Below are positions 53,442-62,073 of a stretch of DNA of 64,000 bases, one piece after another; position 1 is the first letter of the stretch; every line of letters starts with the position of its first letter. The stretch spans positions 62,001 to 126,000 of the forward strand of contig WQBJ01000006.1 of the NCBI GenBank assembly GCA_013032095.1, written 5' to 3'. The stretch comes from Ruegeria atlantica (GTDB lineage Bacteria > Pseudomonadota > Alphaproteobacteria > Rhodobacterales > Rhodobacteraceae). The position numbers and the translations under genes were made by a program. The notes under the pieces were generated by a model. It saw only the letters and a program-made list of their open reading frames with translations. It searched no databases and was not told the origin of the DNA.

Positions 53442-54074
53442 ATGCGCAAGCCGGGCAGTATGTGGAGCCTTGAAACGCTTGGTCGCGTGCGCTTGTCCCG
53501 GCATTTCTTCATGCGGGATTTCCTGTATTCGGAAATCGGGAATTTCCATGAGAAACAAAATCTTCCCGACAATCCCGATCTTGCTATCGAAACCGGCCGC
53601 GCATTTTGCCAGACCCTGCTTGATCCACTTGAGGAGACCTTTGGGCGGGTCGCTGTTCGTTCCGGGTATCGCTCGCCTTCGTTGAACCAGTTCGGGAATG
53701 AAAACCGCCTGAATTGTGCCCGGAATGACAACCCGTTGGAGTGCCACATTTGGGATCGAGCGGAAGGGGATGCGCGCATTGCAGGCGCCTCGGTTGTCCT
53801 TCCGTGGTTTGCCGATCAGCACCAATCCGGGCGGGATTGGCGCGATCTTGCGTGGTGGATGCACGACCACCTGGACTATTCTGAAATCTGGTTTTTCCCT
53901 AAGCTGTGCGCCTTCAATCTGGTCTGGCGGCCCAAACCCCATCGCCGGATCGATAGCTACATCGCACCACGAGGCTGCTTGTTGCACCCCGGAGACGAGC
54001 CGGCCGAAGACCTCAATACCCGCCGTGCAAGGTATGCTGATTTTCCGACCTTCCGGGGCATAAATTATCCCTGA
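53442..54074 (+). CDS. peptidase M15-like hypothetical protein
   Basis: A 210-residue protein without a signal peptide, starting 2 bases after the esterase stop. The central RSGYRSPSLNQFGNE block resembles the M15 D-Ala-D-Ala carboxypeptidase core (S-G-Y-R-S-P-x-x-N), with CHIWDR, DWRDLAWWMHDHLDY and EIWFFPKLCAFNL further on. The canonical zinc His-x6-Asp is not clean, and His residues (CHIWD; HDHLDY) might substitute. Catalytic activity is uncertain. In an operon with the two hydrolases. Confidence 0.55.
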   Translation: MRKPGSMWSLETLGRVRLSRHFFMRDFLYSEIGNFHEKQNLPDNPDLAIETGRAFCQTLLDPLEETFGRVAVRSGYRSPSLNQFGNENRLNCARNDNPLECHIWDRAEGDARIAGASVVLPWFADQHQSGRDWRDLAWWMHDHLDYSEIWFFPKLCAFNLVWRPKPHRRIDSYIAPRGCLLHPGDEPAEDLNTRRARYADFPTFRGINYP

Positions 54075-54159
54075 AGTTTAACTTGCCCGAGCTCGTAAAA
54101 CCTCCCATCCTGTTTGGTAGAACGACCGATTTAAAAGTTGAAGTGTTGCGAGGCCCCGC

Positions 54160-54876
54160 GTGATCGAGCCGCTGGTTTTACTACCTGAAATGATGTGCGA
54201 TGCACGGCTTTTTGAGCCTCAAATCAGTTGTCTGTCTCGTCAACGCGCGGTCACTGTTGCGCCGCTGTCGTTGGGTGAACGCATTGAAGAGATTGCGTCG
54301 GCCTTACTGGATCAGCTACCGCATCGGTTCGCGCTGGGCGGACTGGGCATGGGGGGCGTGGTCGCACTTGAGATCATTCGCCGGGCACCCGACCGGGTGT
54401 TGCGCCTTTGTCTGATGGCAACTGATGCGCAGGCCGATACGCCGCAGTTGGCGGCGGCGCGTGAAGAACATTTGGTGGGCGCAAAAACTGGGCGGCTGGA
54501 TGACGTGATGCGCAGGATTGTCGGGTCGGAAGCGCTGGCACCGGGTCCGAAGCGCATTCCGATCTTGAATGGCCTAGTTGAGATGGCATTGGACCAGGGG
54601 CCGGAAGTGTTCGAGCGCCAGATTCGTGCGCTGCAACGGAGACCGGATCAGCAAGGAGAGTTGCGACGCATCAAAGTGCCAACGCTGGTCCTGTGCGGTG
54701 CGCATGACACGCTGACGCCGGTCCGCAAACATGCCTTTATGGCTGACCTGATTCCAGGCGCAGAGCTTCAAGTTGTTGAAGAGGCCGGTCATCTGCCAAC
54801 GCTTGAAACACCTCAACTTGTGACTGACGCCCTGACAGATTGGCTAAGTACGCCTGCCCGTGTGGCTTATGTGTAA
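54160..54876 (+). CDS. alpha/beta-hydrolase-fold protein with Gly at the nucleophile
   Basis: A 238-residue small alpha/beta hydrolase: LLPEMMCDARLF at the start, then the elbow G-L-G-M-G-G at residues 61-66, with Gly63 where Ser is expected. Asp183 (CGAHDTLTP) and His211 (EEAGHLPTLE) keep the other triad positions. It is otherwise close to the MenH/BioH-like fold. Start is GTG. It overlaps the convergent DUF6151 gene by 10 bases. Lack of the nucleophile suggests a non-hydrolytic role. Confidence 0.8.
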   Translation: MIEPLVLLPEMMCDARLFEPQISCLSRQRAVTVAPLSLGERIEEIASALLDQLPHRFALGGLGMGGVVALEIIRRAPDRVLRLCLMATDAQADTPQLAAAREEHLVGAKTGRLDDVMRRIVGSEALAPGPKRIPILNGLVEMALDQGPEVFERQIRALQRRPDQQGELRRIKVPTLVLCGAHDTLTPVRKHAFMADLIPGAELQVVEEAGHLPTLETPQLVTDALTDWLSTPARVAYV

Positions 54877-55451
54877 AACGCCGCGCGCTCAGCCTTACTG
54901 AGGATCGTGGGTATCGCTACGGGATCGCCGCTGCTCGCGTCAAAGAAGGGCGTTTTTTTCCAACTGCCGGACAGCCACGACTTCATAAGACGCTTTAGAA
55001 GCCCAACTGCTGCGTAACGTACTTTTTCGTGTGATTGCTTGCCGTCCGGTTGGGGAATGAACCCTCGCGTTGTGATTGGGCCTAGTTGGCTTGGGTCAGC
55101 AATACGTCTGACGATGAACCCGGCGAACGGAACCTTCGCCGTCCGCGGTGTCGTCGCCAGCGGTGCATTGCAACACTTGGCGTACCACCGCAGCATCCCT
55201 TTTGGGCTTAGCTGCATCAGTGCAAGTTGTTCTACGCCGCCGTCGAAACGGATCTCTTCCGGGCTCATTTGCAGAATGTCAACGGGGCCGGGGGCTGGGT
55301 CTGGTTGCCTAAAGTAAAGCTGAGCCGCACGGCAGTCGTTGCAGAAACAACTGACATGGGTGCCCGAATGTACTCCGGCAGCGGTAATGTGTCCGTGTAA
55401 CGTACCGCAATTGCAGGAGAAGGGCGTATCTTGCGCCGTTCTCCTGCCCAT
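54867..55451 (-). CDS. DUF6151/GFA-like zinc-binding protein
   Basis: A 194-residue protein with zinc-type cysteines: SCNCGTLHG (C-x-C), HVSCFCNDCRAAQLYF (CFCxxC) and a later KCCNAP pair, as in glutathione-dependent formaldehyde-activating (GFA) folds and DUF6151. The C-terminus is basic. No substrate is known. It ends 10 bases inside the convergent hydrolase gene and begins just 4 bases beyond the phaZ stop (downstream, same strand). Confidence 0.78.
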   Translation of the reverse strand: MGRRTAQDTPFSCNCGTLHGHITAAGVHSGTHVSCFCNDCRAAQLYFRQPDPAPGPVDILQMSPEEIRFDGGVEQLALMQLSPKGMLRWYAKCCNAPLATTPRTAKVPFAGFIVRRIADPSQLGPITTRGFIPQPDGKQSHEKVRYAAVGLLKRLMKSWLSGSWKKTPFFDASSGDPVAIPTILSKAERAAFYT

Positions 55452-55455
55452 TGCG

Positions 55456-56727
55456 TCAGGCGACCTTGTTGTTGTTGGCGGCCCGCCGCTGCGATTTTCG
55501 TGAGTTTGCGTTCATGAAGTCGATCACCAGCGGCCGGATATTGTCGCGCCAGCTGCGCCCGGCGAAGATACCATAGTGACCGGCACCCGGCTCAACATGG
55601 CTGGCCTTTTTCGCGTCTGGCAGACCGGTACATAGATCAAGCGCCGCGATACACTGGCCAGGGGCTGAGATGTCGTCATTCGAGCCTTCGACTGTCTTGA
55701 CCGCCACATCGGTGATCTTGCCGATATCGACCTTGTGGCCTGCGACCACGAATTCATTCCGGGCGATCTCGCGGTTCTTGAACACACGCTCGACCGTGGA
55801 CAGATAGAACTCGGCGGTCATGTCCATGACGGCCAGATATTCGTCGTAGAACCGGTTGTGCGCATCCAGTTCCGAGGCCTCACCCCGCATGACGCGGTGA
55901 ATCTGATCCGAGAACGCCTTGGAGTGGCGATCCGCGTTCATCGACATGAACGAAGCTAGTTGCAACAGGCCAGGATAAACCATTCGGCCCACACCTTTAT
56001 ATTTGAATCCGACTCGCTGGATCATGGTTTCTTCCAGCTGCCCCATCGTTACACGGCGGCCGAAATCGGTCACGTCGGTTGGGGTGGCGTCGGGGTCAAC
56101 CGGGCCACCAATCAGCGTAAGAGTGCTGGGCTGCGCCTTGGGCTCGAGCTCTGCCAGATAGGCGGTGGCGGCCAGAGTTAGCGGCGCGGGCTGGCAAACC
56201 GCCACGACATGAGTGTCTGGGCCAAGCTCTTTCATAAAATCGACAAGATAGAGGGTATAATCCTCGACATCGAACTTGCCTTCAGACACGGGAATATCGC
56301 GCGCATTATGCCAGTCGGTAACGTAGACTTCACAATTCACCAGCAGGCTTTTAACCGTGGACCGCAGCAGCGTGGCATAGTGACCGGACATCGGCGCCAC
56401 CAGCAAAACCTTGCGCGGTTGTTCTTGCCGACCATTGACCCGGAAATGCACCAGATCGCCAAAGGGGCGTTCCAGCACGGTTGTGATATCAACCAAATGG
56501 TCCTTGCCATCTTCGCAGGTAAAGGTACGAATACCCCAATCCGGTTTGACAACCATGCGCTGAAACGTACGCTCGGTCACCTCGCCCCATGCGGCCATCG
56601 CGCTGAAGGCAGGGTTCGGTATCATCGAGAAGATCGGGTAGGATGCGACCGCGCTAGCCGTTGCGCCCATCCATTGGTTGGTGTTGCGCATTGTTTCCAT
56701 CAAGTCGTAGGTGATCATGTAGCGCAT
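55456..56727 (-). CDS. phaZ: intracellular PHA depolymerase
   Basis: A 423-residue intracellular polyhydroxyalkanoate depolymerase. It has YMITYDLMETMRNTNQWMG at the N-terminus (typical), a DWHNARDIP block, the VVAVCQPAPLTLAA lipase-like box with Cys as nucleophile, and HVEPGAGHYGIFAGRSWRDNI carrying the catalytic His near the C-terminus. It mobilises stored PHB. Divergent from phaC across 113 bases holding a CTGC-N3-GCAG site. Confidence 0.95.
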   Translation of the reverse strand: MRYMITYDLMETMRNTNQWMGATASAVASYPIFSMIPNPAFSAMAAWGEVTERTFQRMVVKPDWGIRTFTCEDGKDHLVDITTVLERPFGDLVHFRVNGRQEQPRKVLLVAPMSGHYATLLRSTVKSLLVNCEVYVTDWHNARDIPVSEGKFDVEDYTLYLVDFMKELGPDTHVVAVCQPAPLTLAATAYLAELEPKAQPSTLTLIGGPVDPDATPTDVTDFGRRVTMGQLEETMIQRVGFKYKGVGRMVYPGLLQLASFMSMNADRHSKAFSDQIHRVMRGEASELDAHNRFYDEYLAVMDMTAEFYLSTVERVFKNREIARNEFVVAGHKVDIGKITDVAVKTVEGSNDDISAPGQCIAALDLCTGLPDAKKASHVEPGAGHYGIFAGRSWRDNIRPLVIDFMNANSRKSQRRAANNNKVA

Positions 56728-56805
56728 GGAAAAGGGGCCTCCTAAGTGTCAGCCTGAGAGTTCGGACCATTCGCCGCTTTGCCCCCCGACACCCACGACG
56801 TTATT

Positions 56806-56816
56806 CTGCATAGCAG
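56806..56816. promoter_or_regulatory. candidate PhaR operator upstream of phaC
   Basis: CTGC-ATA-GCAG is an exact match to the CTGC-N3/4-GCAG motif known for Paracoccus denitrificans PhaR. It lies 24 bases before the phaC ATG, in the phaZ/phaC divergent region. Confidence 0.7.
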
Positions 56817-56840
56817 AAAGGTTAGGGGGGAATTGTTAAA

Positions 56841-58643
56841 ATGACAACAAGTGAAGATCAGATGCCTGAAGCTACCGAAGAAAACATTGAACGACTTAAA
56901 GAAAATATGGAAAAGGTCGAGGCGCTTTCGAAGCGGCTGGTCGAGGTTATGGCGGGGAAAAAGTCGCACACCCCTGCTTTGGACGCCCCGAATCAAGAGC
57001 TTTTCGCACGAGCAGCAACGGCATATTGGTCCGAAGCATGGCAGAATCCCGCTAAGCTGCTTGAACAGCAGATCGAATACTGGGGCAAATCCGTTCTGAA
57101 CTTTGCCGAAGCCCAGCAGGCGATGACGACGGGCGAGGTTGAAGAGGAAGACCATAAACCTCGTGACAAGCGGTTTTCCAACCCCCTGTGGGAAACCAAT
57201 CCCTATTTTCGCCTGATCCGCCAGCAATACCAAACCAACTCTGACGCGATCGCTCAGGCCGTTGCTTCAGTCGATGATCTGGACGCCAAGGACAAGCGCC
57301 GTCTGCGGTATTTCTCGCAGCAGATTGTCGACATGATGGCGCCGACGAACTTTCTGGCGACCAATCCAGACGCGCTGCAGAAGGCCGTTGAGACCGAGGG
57401 GCAGTCGCTGATCCAAGGGCTTGAGAACCTCGTGTCAGATCTTGAAGCCAACGATGGTGAGCTGGTGGTCAAGCTGGCCGATGAGAGCGCGTTCGAGGTC
57501 GGCGGCAATCTGGCGACGTCGCCAGGCGATGTAATATACCGTAACCGGATGATGGAACTGATCCAGTACAAGCCCGCGACCGAGACAGTTCATGAGACGC
57601 CCATTGTCCTGTTCCCGCCTTGGATCAACAAGTTCTACATCCTCGATCTGAAGGCGCAGAACAGCCTTATCAAATGGATCACCGAGCAGGGCTATACCCT
57701 GTTTGTCGTTAGCTGGGTCAACCCGGACGAAAGCTATGCCGACACCGGGATGGAGGACTATATCCAGGACGGTTTTCTGACCGCGATCGAAGAGGCCAAG
57801 AAGATTTGCAAGGTCAAGCAGGTCAACGCGATCGGCTATTGCATCGCGGGCACGACGTTGAGCCTGACGCTAGCTCTGATGAAGCAACGCGGAGACAAAT
57901 CGATCAAGTCAGCTACCTTGTTTACCGCGCTGACGGACTTCTCGGAGCAGGGGGAGTTCACGCCCTTCCTGCAGAACGACTTCATCGACGGGGTCGAAGA
58001 AGAAGTGACCAAAGAGGGCATCCTGCGGTCGTGGATCATGGCGCGTACTATGTCGTTCCTGCGCTCGCGCGATCTGGTCTACGGTCCGGCCATTCGCAGC
58101 TATATGATGGGAGAGGTGCCGCCCGCTTTTGATTTGCTGTTCTGGAATGGCGACGGCGCCAACCTTCCGGCCAAGATGACAGTGCAGTACCTGCGCGGTC
58201 TCTGCCAACGCAATGAGTTCGCAGCAGACGGGTTCGAGTTGTTGGGCCACAAGCTCAAGCTCAGCGATGTGGATGTGCCGCTAATGGCGATTACCTGTGA
58301 GACTGACCATATAGCCGCCTGGAAAGACTGCTATCGCGGTGTGCAGAAGATGGGGTCAAAGTCCAAGACCTTTGTGGTTTCGGAATCCGGCCATATTGCA
58401 GGCATCGTCAATCCGCCCAGCAAGAAGAAATATGGTCACTACACCAACCCCGATCTGAAAGCCGATGCCGACACCTGGTTGAAAGAGGCCGATTTCCATG
58501 AAGGGTCATGGTGGCCCCTGTGGGAGGCTTGGCTGAAGAAGCGCTCGGGCAAACAGGTTCCCGCCCGCGATACCGGCGATTCGGAGCATCCCCGGCTGGC
58601 GCCGGCCCCAGGCACCTATGTTGTAGCCAACCCAAACGGTTGA
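56841..58643 (+). CDS. phaC: class I poly(3-hydroxyalkanoate) synthase
   Basis: A 600-residue PhaC. Conserved features: the PhaC N-terminal domain with YWSEAWQNPAKLLEQQIEYWG, the INKFYILDLKAQNS block, nucleophile Cys334 in the box G-Y-C-I-A-G, the acid in CETDHIAAW and His in SESGHIAGIVNPP. It polymerises 3-hydroxyacyl-CoA on granule surfaces. An N-terminal acidic, helical extension of about 45 residues precedes the domain. A candidate PhaR site lies just upstream. Confidence 0.97.
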   Translation: MTTSEDQMPEATEENIERLKENMEKVEALSKRLVEVMAGKKSHTPALDAPNQELFARAATAYWSEAWQNPAKLLEQQIEYWGKSVLNFAEAQQAMTTGEVEEEDHKPRDKRFSNPLWETNPYFRLIRQQYQTNSDAIAQAVASVDDLDAKDKRRLRYFSQQIVDMMAPTNFLATNPDALQKAVETEGQSLIQGLENLVSDLEANDGELVVKLADESAFEVGGNLATSPGDVIYRNRMMELIQYKPATETVHETPIVLFPPWINKFYILDLKAQNSLIKWITEQGYTLFVVSWVNPDESYADTGMEDYIQDGFLTAIEEAKKICKVKQVNAIGYCIAGTTLSLTLALMKQRGDKSIKSATLFTALTDFSEQGEFTPFLQNDFIDGVEEEVTKEGILRSWIMARTMSFLRSRDLVYGPAIRSYMMGEVPPAFDLLFWNGDGANLPAKMTVQYLRGLCQRNEFAADGFELLGHKLKLSDVDVPLMAITCETDHIAAWKDCYRGVQKMGSKSKTFVVSESGHIAGIVNPPSKKKYGHYTNPDLKADADTWLKEADFHEGSWWPLWEAWLKKRSGKQVPARDTGDSEHPRLAPAPGTYVVANPNG

Positions 58644-58667
58644 TTTCATTTTGAAACTAAAAGTTTT

Positions 58668-58678
58668 CTGCGACGCAG
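58668..58678. promoter_or_regulatory. PhaR operator 1 upstream of phasin gene
   Basis: CTGC-GAC-GCAG, an exact CTGC-N3-GCAG palindrome. It is centred 30 bp (about three helical turns) from the second site, so two PhaR oligomers could bind on one DNA face. The two sites are also complementary over 12 bases and could form a hairpin after phaC. Confidence 0.8.
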
Positions 58679-58697
58679 CGAGAAAAAACTTGCAATG

Positions 58698-58708
58698 CTG
58701 CGTCGCAG
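58698..58708. promoter_or_regulatory. PhaR operator 2 upstream of phasin gene
   Basis: CTGC-GTC-GCAG, extended to the perfect 13-bp palindrome GCTGCGTCGCAGC (58697-58709). It lies 65 bases before the phaP ATG, over or near the expected promoter. It pairs with operator 1 as described there. Confidence 0.8.
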
Positions 58709-58773
58709 CAATCATATTGTCCTCAAGCTGATGAAAGCCGGGGTGGGCCCGGTTCGGCAAAAGGATTAGGACA

Positions 58774-59220
58774 ATGGCAAAGACTCAAGACTTTACCGCG
58801 ACCCTGAAAGAAATGATGGGCGCATTCCCCGTTGACACCACCGCTCTGGAAGGTGCCTTCAAATCGACCGCTTCGCTGAACGAAAAGCTGTCGGGCGTTG
58901 CTCTGGAAGCAGCTGAAAAATCGGCAGAAATCTCGAACAAATGGACCAAAGACACTCTGGCCAAATTGACCGAGATGTCGAAAGCCAAGGCAGAGCCGGC
59001 CGATTACGCAAAAGCCGCAACCGACTTCGCAAGCGCGTCGGCTGAAGTTGCCGCTGAAAACATGGCTGCCTTCGCAGAGATCGCGAAGAAACTGCAGACC
59101 GAAACTGTCGAGCTGCTGATGGCTGCTGGCAAAGAAGCTGCTGAAGACGCAACTGCTGCCGTCAAGAAAGCAACCAACGACGTGACAGCTGCTGCCAAGA
59201 AAGCTGCAACTGCTAAGTAA
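58774..59220 (+). CDS. phaP: phasin
   Basis: A 148-residue granule-coat protein, almost wholly alpha-helical and rich in Ala, Lys and Glu: FTATLKEMMGAFPVDTTAL start, then amphipathic repeats (EAAEKSAEISNKWTKDTLAKL) and a lysine/alanine-rich C-terminus like PhaF histone-type tails but short. No cysteine. It coats PHB granules and limits coalescence. Two PhaR operators upstream and a strong terminator after the gene indicate an independently repressed unit. GGATTAGGA precedes the ATG. Confidence 0.93.
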   Translation: MAKTQDFTATLKEMMGAFPVDTTALEGAFKSTASLNEKLSGVALEAAEKSAEISNKWTKDTLAKLTEMSKAKAEPADYAKAATDFASASAEVAAENMAAFAEIAKKLQTETVELLMAAGKEAAEDATAAVKKATNDVTAAAKKAATAK

Positions 59221-59268
59221 GAAAGACCGCGACACGCACCCGTTCCTCCCATCTGGTGCAATCGCGTT

Positions 59269-59299
59269 GGGCAGGTCGAATGACCTGCCCTTTCTTTTT
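59269..59299 (+). terminator. intrinsic terminator after phaP
   Basis: GGGCAGGTC-GAAT-GACCTGCCC is a perfect 9-bp stem with a 4-base loop, followed by TTTCTTTTT. It is the strongest terminator in the window and separates phaP from phaR. Confidence 0.95.
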
Positions 59300-59302
59300 G
59301 TT

Positions 59303-59333
59303 CTGCAGTCGCATAATCTCTGCTGCAACGCAT
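59303..59333. promoter_or_regulatory. two imperfect PhaR sites upstream of phaR
   Basis: CTGC-AGTC-GCAT (59303-59314) and CTGC-AAC-GCAT (59323-59333) each differ from CTGC-N3/4-GCAG in the last base, and their centres are about 20 bp apart. They lie just before the phaR start and suggest weaker autoregulation. Confidence 0.55.
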
Positions 59334-59353
59334 CATCCTGGGGAGGGTAACAG

Positions 59354-59905
59354 GTGGCAGAACAAGAAAAACCGCTGTTGATCAAACGATACGCCAGCCG
59401 TCGGCTGTATAACACCGAGACCAGCGACTATGTCACGCTCGAAGACATCGCGGCCTTTATTCGCGACGGGCGTGAAGTACAGATCATCGACCTGAAAACC
59501 GGAGACGATCTGACACGTCAATATCTGCTTCAGATCATTGCCGAACATGAAAGCCGGGGCGAGAATGTGCTGCCGGTGAATGTGCTGAACGATCTGGTGC
59601 GCAGTTACATGATCCCCGGTGGTGGGATGATGCCGCAATTCCTGCAAAGCTCGTTCGAGATGCTGCGCGAAAGCCAGAACAAGATGATGGAAAACATGAA
59701 CGCCATGAACCCGATGTCTCAGATGCCGGGGTTTGAGGCGCTGCAGGCGCAACAGCAGGCGTTCCTCAAGGCGATGACTGGCGGTCTGTCCAGCGGATGG
59801 TCCGGACCGGACAAAGACGAAGAGCAGACGGAATCCAAAGAAGATCTGGATGACATCAAAAAGCAACTGGCTGAGTTGCAGAAGAAGCTCTCCAAGCTGA
59901 ACTGA
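59354..59905 (+). CDS. phaR: PHA synthesis repressor PhaR
   Basis: A 183-residue regulator: N-terminal PHB/PHA accumulation regulator DNA-binding domain (LIKRYASRRLYNTETSDYVTLEDIAAF, IIDLKTGDDLTRQ), then a second domain (NVLNDLVRSYMIPGGGMMPQF) and an acidic C-terminal coiled coil (SKEDLDDIKKQLAELQKKLSKL). PhaR binds PHB granules and leaves DNA when granules grow, allowing phasin expression. The start is GTG; GGGGAGG precedes it. Confidence 0.95.
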   Translation: MAEQEKPLLIKRYASRRLYNTETSDYVTLEDIAAFIRDGREVQIIDLKTGDDLTRQYLLQIIAEHESRGENVLPVNVLNDLVRSYMIPGGGMMPQFLQSSFEMLRESQNKMMENMNAMNPMSQMPGFEALQAQQQAFLKAMTGGLSSGWSGPDKDEEQTESKEDLDDIKKQLAELQKKLSKLN

Positions 59906-59916
59906 CGGTATCAGCG

Positions 59917-60678
59917 ATGCGCTGGATGGTCCTGACTGTCGCAATGTTGTGGACTCATCCGGCGCTGTCCGAAGGGCGCTTTTCCCAGGTATGGTCACCG
60001 ATCTGTTCTTTGGGCAGCCAATCAGATTCCGGGTGTGATGAAATTCGCGCACGGGAAATCCTGAATGCAGACGAATTTCCTTGGCGCGCGATCGGCCGGG
60101 TCAATTTTGCCAGCCGTGATCAGCGTTCCCATTGCACCGGCGTTCTGGTGTCGGAGCGGCAGGTTCTGACCGCCGCCCATTGTTTATACAACACTGCCCG
60201 ACAGAGCTGGATACCCCCGAGCAGTATCCGTTTTGCCGCAGGATATCAGCGCGGAGAAGCTGCCGCGGTCTCGACCGTCGTCGCATATTCGTTGCACCAC
60301 GAGCAGGGAAAAATTGGGGTTTTCAACAACCGAGCTGATTTGGATTGGGCAATACTGGAGCTTGAAAACCCTCTCGGTCAGGAGGTCGGCGTACTGTCAG
60401 TCGGGAATACTGGTCCGGCGGAACCTTTTGTTGCAGGGTATCCCGGCCTTCGGCCGCATGTCCTCAGCCGCACTGCAACCTGCGACCCGCGTCGAATGGA
60501 GGGCGGGGTGTTGCTAGCGATTTGTCCTTTGATGATGGGGGATTCCGGTGCGCCGCTTTTGGAGCAGACGCCAAACGGCTTGCAGGTTGTCGGAATCGTG
60601 TCCCGCGTCGCTGCAACCCCCGAGGGGATTACAGCGCTGTTTCTTTCAACTGATCTGTTTGATCTAAACTTGGACTGA
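59917..60678 (+). CDS. secreted trypsin-like serine protease
   Basis: A 253-residue protein with a signal peptide (VLTVAMLWTHPALS; cleavage near residue 18) and a chymotrypsin-fold domain. The catalytic triad is visible: His88 in LTAAHC, Asp143 in DLDWAIL and Ser210 in GDSGAP. Cysteines at 73/89 could form the His-loop disulfide. Acts outside the cytoplasm. It starts 11 bases after phaR, yet has no evident tie to PHA metabolism. Confidence 0.9.
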   Translation: MRWMVLTVAMLWTHPALSEGRFSQVWSPICSLGSQSDSGCDEIRAREILNADEFPWRAIGRVNFASRDQRSHCTGVLVSERQVLTAAHCLYNTARQSWIPPSSIRFAAGYQRGEAAAVSTVVAYSLHHEQGKIGVFNNRADLDWAILELENPLGQEVGVLSVGNTGPAEPFVAGYPGLRPHVLSRTATCDPRRMEGGVLLAICPLMMGDSGAPLLEQTPNGLQVVGIVSRVAATPEGITALFLSTDLFDLNLD

Positions 60679-60681
60679 TAC

Positions 60682-61896
60682 TCAGGTGCCGTAGACGGGA
60701 ACCGGGCCGGTCACTTCACCCACCGAGGCCAGCAGGATATCGGCGATCACGTCCAACTCGTCTTTCGTTAGACGAACCGGCAGGCGGACGTCGCACGCCT
60801 TCATCAACATGTCCCGCGTTTGAGGTAGCTCGAACTTCTCGGGCAGGAACTGCCAGTTCCAGAAGGCGCGGGCATTGTCCTCGCTGAGGCCAAAGACCTG
60901 CACCTTCACGCCGCGCGCTTCTGAAGCGGCAGCAAAAGCGCGGATTTCGGCTTCGTCCATCCCAACCAGATTAAACTGGATCGAGTCTGGTGCCCGCCGC
61001 TCGGGAGCCAAGGGAGGCGGGACTGCGATATTGGGCGAACTGTTCAACCGCTCGGCCACATAGTCATGGTTCGACAGGCCATCTCGCACTCGACGCGCCA
61101 GTTTCGGGATTTGCGGGCGGATCACGGCGGCACTCAGGTTGCTCATGCGCAAGTTATACAGCGGCAATTTGTTCTGCCAGCGGGCAAAAGCTTCTTCCAG
61201 TTCGGGAGAGTTGTCGCCGTGGGGACCTTTGTGCTTCTTCCAGTTGTGCTCATAGGCGCCTGACATGATCACGGCGCGGGCCACCAGATCGGCGTCGTCG
61301 GTGATCAGAATACCACCTTCACCCGCGTTGATCATTTTGTAGGACTGGAATGAGAAGCAACCCACCTTGCCGATAGTACCGATATTCTGACCGTGCCAAG
61401 TTGTGCCCAGCGAATGAGCCGCGTCCTCGATCACCGGGATGTCGCGTTCGTTGCACAGGGCCATGATCGCGTCCATGTCAGATGTGTGGCCGCGCATATG
61501 GCTTATGATAACCGCCTGCACGCTGTCCAACTTGGCGGCGAAGTCTTCCATATTAATGCGATAGTTCTCACCCACTTCGCACAGAACCGGGATGCAATCC
61601 GCATGTACGACCGAAGAAGGCACGGCGGCGAAGGTAAAGCCCGGGATCAAAACCCGCGCGTCTCGAGGCAGGCCCAATGCCTTAAGCGAAAGGAACAAAG
61701 CGGCTGAACAGGACGAGACTGCTAACGCGTATTTCGTGCCCAGCAATTCAGCGAATTCCGCCTCAAGCAGGGCCACCGGGGCATCGTGTGGCGCAGTATA
61801 GCGAAACAGGTCGCCTGACTGCATCAGGGCGTCGATGGCTTCTTTGGCGGCTGCGGGGATAGGTTCGGCGTCATGAACATTCGGAGGAAGCGTCAT
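60682..61896 (-). CDS. DegT/DnrJ/EryC1/StrS aminotransferase family protein
   Basis: A 404-residue fold-type I PLP enzyme of the sugar-aminotransferase family. It has the SSCSAALFLSLKALGL PLP-phosphate loop (61-76), FTFAAVPSSVVHADCIPVLCEV, EDAAHSLG (157-164) and the PLP Lys187 in SFQSYKMINAGEGG. Its C-terminus differs from typical polysaccharide enzymes. No glycan genes adjoin. ATG 61896 (after GGGAAAA) is preferred to the in-frame TTG at 61911. Convergent with the protease, 3 bases apart. Confidence 0.87.
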   Translation of the reverse strand: MTLPPNVHDAEPIPAAAKEAIDALMQSGDLFRYTAPHDAPVALLEAEFAELLGTKYALAVSSCSAALFLSLKALGLPRDARVLIPGFTFAAVPSSVVHADCIPVLCEVGENYRINMEDFAAKLDSVQAVIISHMRGHTSDMDAIMALCNERDIPVIEDAAHSLGTTWHGQNIGTIGKVGCFSFQSYKMINAGEGGILITDDADLVARAVIMSGAYEHNWKKHKGPHGDNSPELEEAFARWQNKLPLYNLRMSNLSAAVIRPQIPKLARRVRDGLSNHDYVAERLNSSPNIAVPPPLAPERRAPDSIQFNLVGMDEAEIRAFAAASEARGVKVQVFGLSEDNARAFWNWQFLPEKFELPQTRDMLMKACDVRLPVRLTKDELDVIADILLASVGEVTGPVPVYGT

Positions 61897-62073
61897 ATTT
61901 GATTTTCCCAAATTCTAACTTTGGTAAACGTAAAGCTATTCGTGGGGTAATCCAACCCCTCAATCGCTGTGTGGGCGAAATTTCACCAATCCGTCACAAT
62001 CAGGGGGGGCACTGTTTGGCTTGCTGCAAACTTCAAAAGTTTGTTTTGAACCTGCAACTGTCGGGAAGGTGAG

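Noticed and set aside
58668..58708. Simple intrinsic terminator for phaC
   Set aside because: No T run follows and both arms match the PhaR operator motif exactly, so an operator pair is the better primary reading; a secondary RNA role is kept as a finding.
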